This document shows, in pieces, positions 4,404-5,682 of a DNA stretch of 5,682 nt. The first letter of the stretch is position 1; each line of letters starts with the position of its first letter. The notes beneath the pieces are model-generated. The model was not told where the DNA came from. It saw only the letters and a list, made by a program, of their open reading frames with translations, and made no database searches. Source of the DNA: Frankiales bacterium (lineage in GTDB: Bacteria; Actinomycetota; Actinomycetes; Mycobacteriales; SCTD01); contig SCTD01000078.1 of NCBI GenBank assembly GCA_004299215.1, positions 1 to 5,682 of the forward strand, read 5' to 3'. The translations under genes and the position numbers were made by a program.

Positions 4404-5682
4404 CGCTCGCCGAGCGGATCCCCGACCCGGCCGAGCCGGACGCCGTCTACGAGGCGTTCGAGGAGTGGGCGGCCGAGCAGGGGCTGACGCTCTACCCGGC
4501 ACAGGAGGAGGCGCTGCTCGAGGTCGTCAGCGGCAACCACGTCATCCTGAGCACGCCGACCGGCAGCGGGAAGTCGATGGTCGCCGCGGGCGCGCAGTTC
4601 TGGGCGCTCAGCCAGGGCAAGCGGTCCTTCTACACCGCGCCCATCAAGGCGCTGGTGAGCGAGAAGTTCTTCGCGCTGTGCGGGCAGTTCGGGGCCGAGA
4701 ACGTCGGGATGATGACCGGCGACGCGACGGTCAACGGCACAGCGCCGGTCATCTGCTGCACGGCGGAGATCCTCGCCAACCTGGCGCTGCGCGAGGGCGC
4801 CGACGCCGACGTCGGCCTCGTGGTCATGGACGAGTTCCACTTCTACGCCGAGCCCGACCGCGGCTGGGCCTGGCAGGTGCCGCTGATCGAGCTGGTCGAC
4901 GCCCAGTTCGTGCTGATGTCAGCGACTCTCGGCGACGTCACGCGCTTAAAGGACGACCTGGAGCGGCGCACCCAGCGCGAGTGCGCGGTGGTCACCAGCG
5001 TCGACCGCCCGGTGCCGCTGCACTTCGAGTACGTCACCACCCCGCTGCACGAGACGCTCGAGGAGCTGCTCAGCACCCACCGCGCGCCGGTCTACGTCGT
5101 CCACTTCACCCAGGCCGCGGCGGTCGAGCAGGCGCAGGCGCTGATGAGCATCAACGTCTGCACCCGCGAGGAGAAGGACCGGATCGCCGAGCTGATCGGC
5201 GACTTCCGCTTCACCAAGGGCTTCGGCGGCACCCTCAGCCGGCTGGTCCGGCACGGCATCGGGGTGCACCACGCCGGGATGCTGCCGCGCTACCGGCGGC
5301 TCGTGGAGCAGCTCGCCCAGGCCGGCCTGCTCAAGGTCGTCAGCGGGACGGACACCCTCGGGGTCGGCATCAACGTGCCGATCCGCACGGTGCTCTTCAG
5401 CGGCCTCACGAAGTACGACGGGGTCAAGACGCGGCACCTCAAGGCCCGCGAGTTCCACCAGATCGCCGGCCGCGCAGGCAGAGCCGGCTACGACACCGCC
5501 GGCACCGTCGTCGTCCAGGCGCCCGAGCACGACGTCGAGAACGCCAGGCGGATCGCCAAGGCGGGAGACGACCCGAAGAAGCTCAAGCGGGTCGAGCGCA
5601 AGAAGGCGCCCGAGGGGTTCGTCTCCTGGGGCAAGCCGACCTTCGAGCGGCTGGTCGCGGCCGAGCCGGAGCCCCTGACCAG
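4400..5682 (+). CDS. SF2 DEAD/DEAH-box helicase, DUF3516-type (3' end outside window)
   Basis: The N-terminal 427 residues of an ATP-dependent superfamily 2 nucleic-acid helicase, with the frame open to the window edge. Motifs in order: YPAQEEAL with Gln35 (Q-like), Walker A STPTGSGKS (51-59), motif Ia APIKALVSEK (80-89), DEFH box (144-147), motif III SAT (174-176), motif IV VVHFTQ (233-238), VHHAGMLPRYRR (289-300), motif V GTDTLGVGIN (316-325) and motif VI QIAGRAGRAG (354-363). The arrangement is Ski2-like. The stretch DDPKKLKRVERKKAPEGFVSWG (390-411) resembles actinobacterial helicases annotated with a C-terminal DUF3516, which would lie beyond the window; that is recalled family knowledge, not tested. 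An RNA substrate is likely but unproven. The start is GTG at 4400, overlapping the dapE stop as GTGA, with GGAG at 4384-4387, twelve bases away and somewhat far. Codon 183 is a rare TTA (4946-4948). HelY is a related alternative. Confidence 0.88.
   Translation, partial: MTLAERIPDPAEPDAVYEAFEEWAAEQGLTLYPAQEEALLEVVSGNHVILSTPTGSGKSMVAAGAQFWALSQGKRSFYTAPIKALVSEKFFALCGQFGAENVGMMTGDATVNGTAPVICCTAEILANLALREGADADVGLVVMDEFHFYAEPDRGWAWQVPLIELVDAQFVLMSATLGDVTRLKDDLERRTQRECAVVTSVDRPVPLHFEYVTTPLHETLEELLSTHRAPVYVVHFTQAAAVEQAQALMSINVCTREEKDRIAELIGDFRFTKGFGGTLSRLVRHGIGVHHAGMLPRYRRLVEQLAQAGLLKVVSGTDTLGVGINVPIRTVLFSGLTKYDGVKTRHLKAREFHQIAGRAGRAGYDTAGTVVVQAPEHDVENARRIAKAGDDPKKLKRVERKKAPEGFVSWGKPTFERLVAAEPEPLT

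Noticed and set aside
3195..4502. A 435-codon minus-strand frame opposite dapE
   Set aside because: It is an antisense shadow; the plus strand encodes a DapE with every catalytic residue intact.

Overview
The window is high-GC, almost gap-free bacterial DNA. Strong G/C bias at codon third positions, GTG and TTG starts, four-base gene overlaps and the protein families all point to an actinobacterium. The lineage within the phylum cannot be fixed from this sequence; a Nocardioides-like or related genus is only a guess. Seven protein genes are supported, two of them cut by the window edges. I see no RNA gene, insertion sequence, CRISPR array, phage gene or origin.

Layout: (1) The 3' two-thirds of dapC (succinyldiaminopimelate aminotransferase) runs rightward to 662. 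Its stop overlaps the start of a 12-helix major facilitator transporter (662-1843) as TGATG, and this junction lies in a near-perfect 19-bp inverted repeat. (2) A small zinc-ribbon protein (zf-TFIIB type) lies on the minus strand at 1840-2097 and converges on the transporter with a four-base overlap. (3) A 43-base gap (2098-2140), the only intergenic DNA, holds two divergent -10-like elements. Each is placed so that transcription would begin at or next to a start codon, suggesting two leaderless mRNAs. (4) Rightward from 2141 come dapD, a VOC/glyoxalase-like protein, dapE and an SF2 helicase with DUF3516-family features that continues past the window. They are joined by TTGA, GTGA and GTGA overlaps and look like one translationally coupled operon.

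DapD, DapC and DapE carry out three consecutive steps of the succinylase route to meso-diaminopimelate and lysine: succinylation of tetrahydrodipicolinate, transamination, then desuccinylation. The window is therefore mainly a housekeeping cell-wall and lysine locus with four associated genes whose link to the pathway is unknown. I do not see a convincing new biological system. The points most worth checking are the hairpin enclosing the dapC stop and transporter start, the paired leaderless promoters, the E. coli-like class of DapD beside actinobacterial-type DapC and DapE, and the helicase apparently translated as part of the dap operon.
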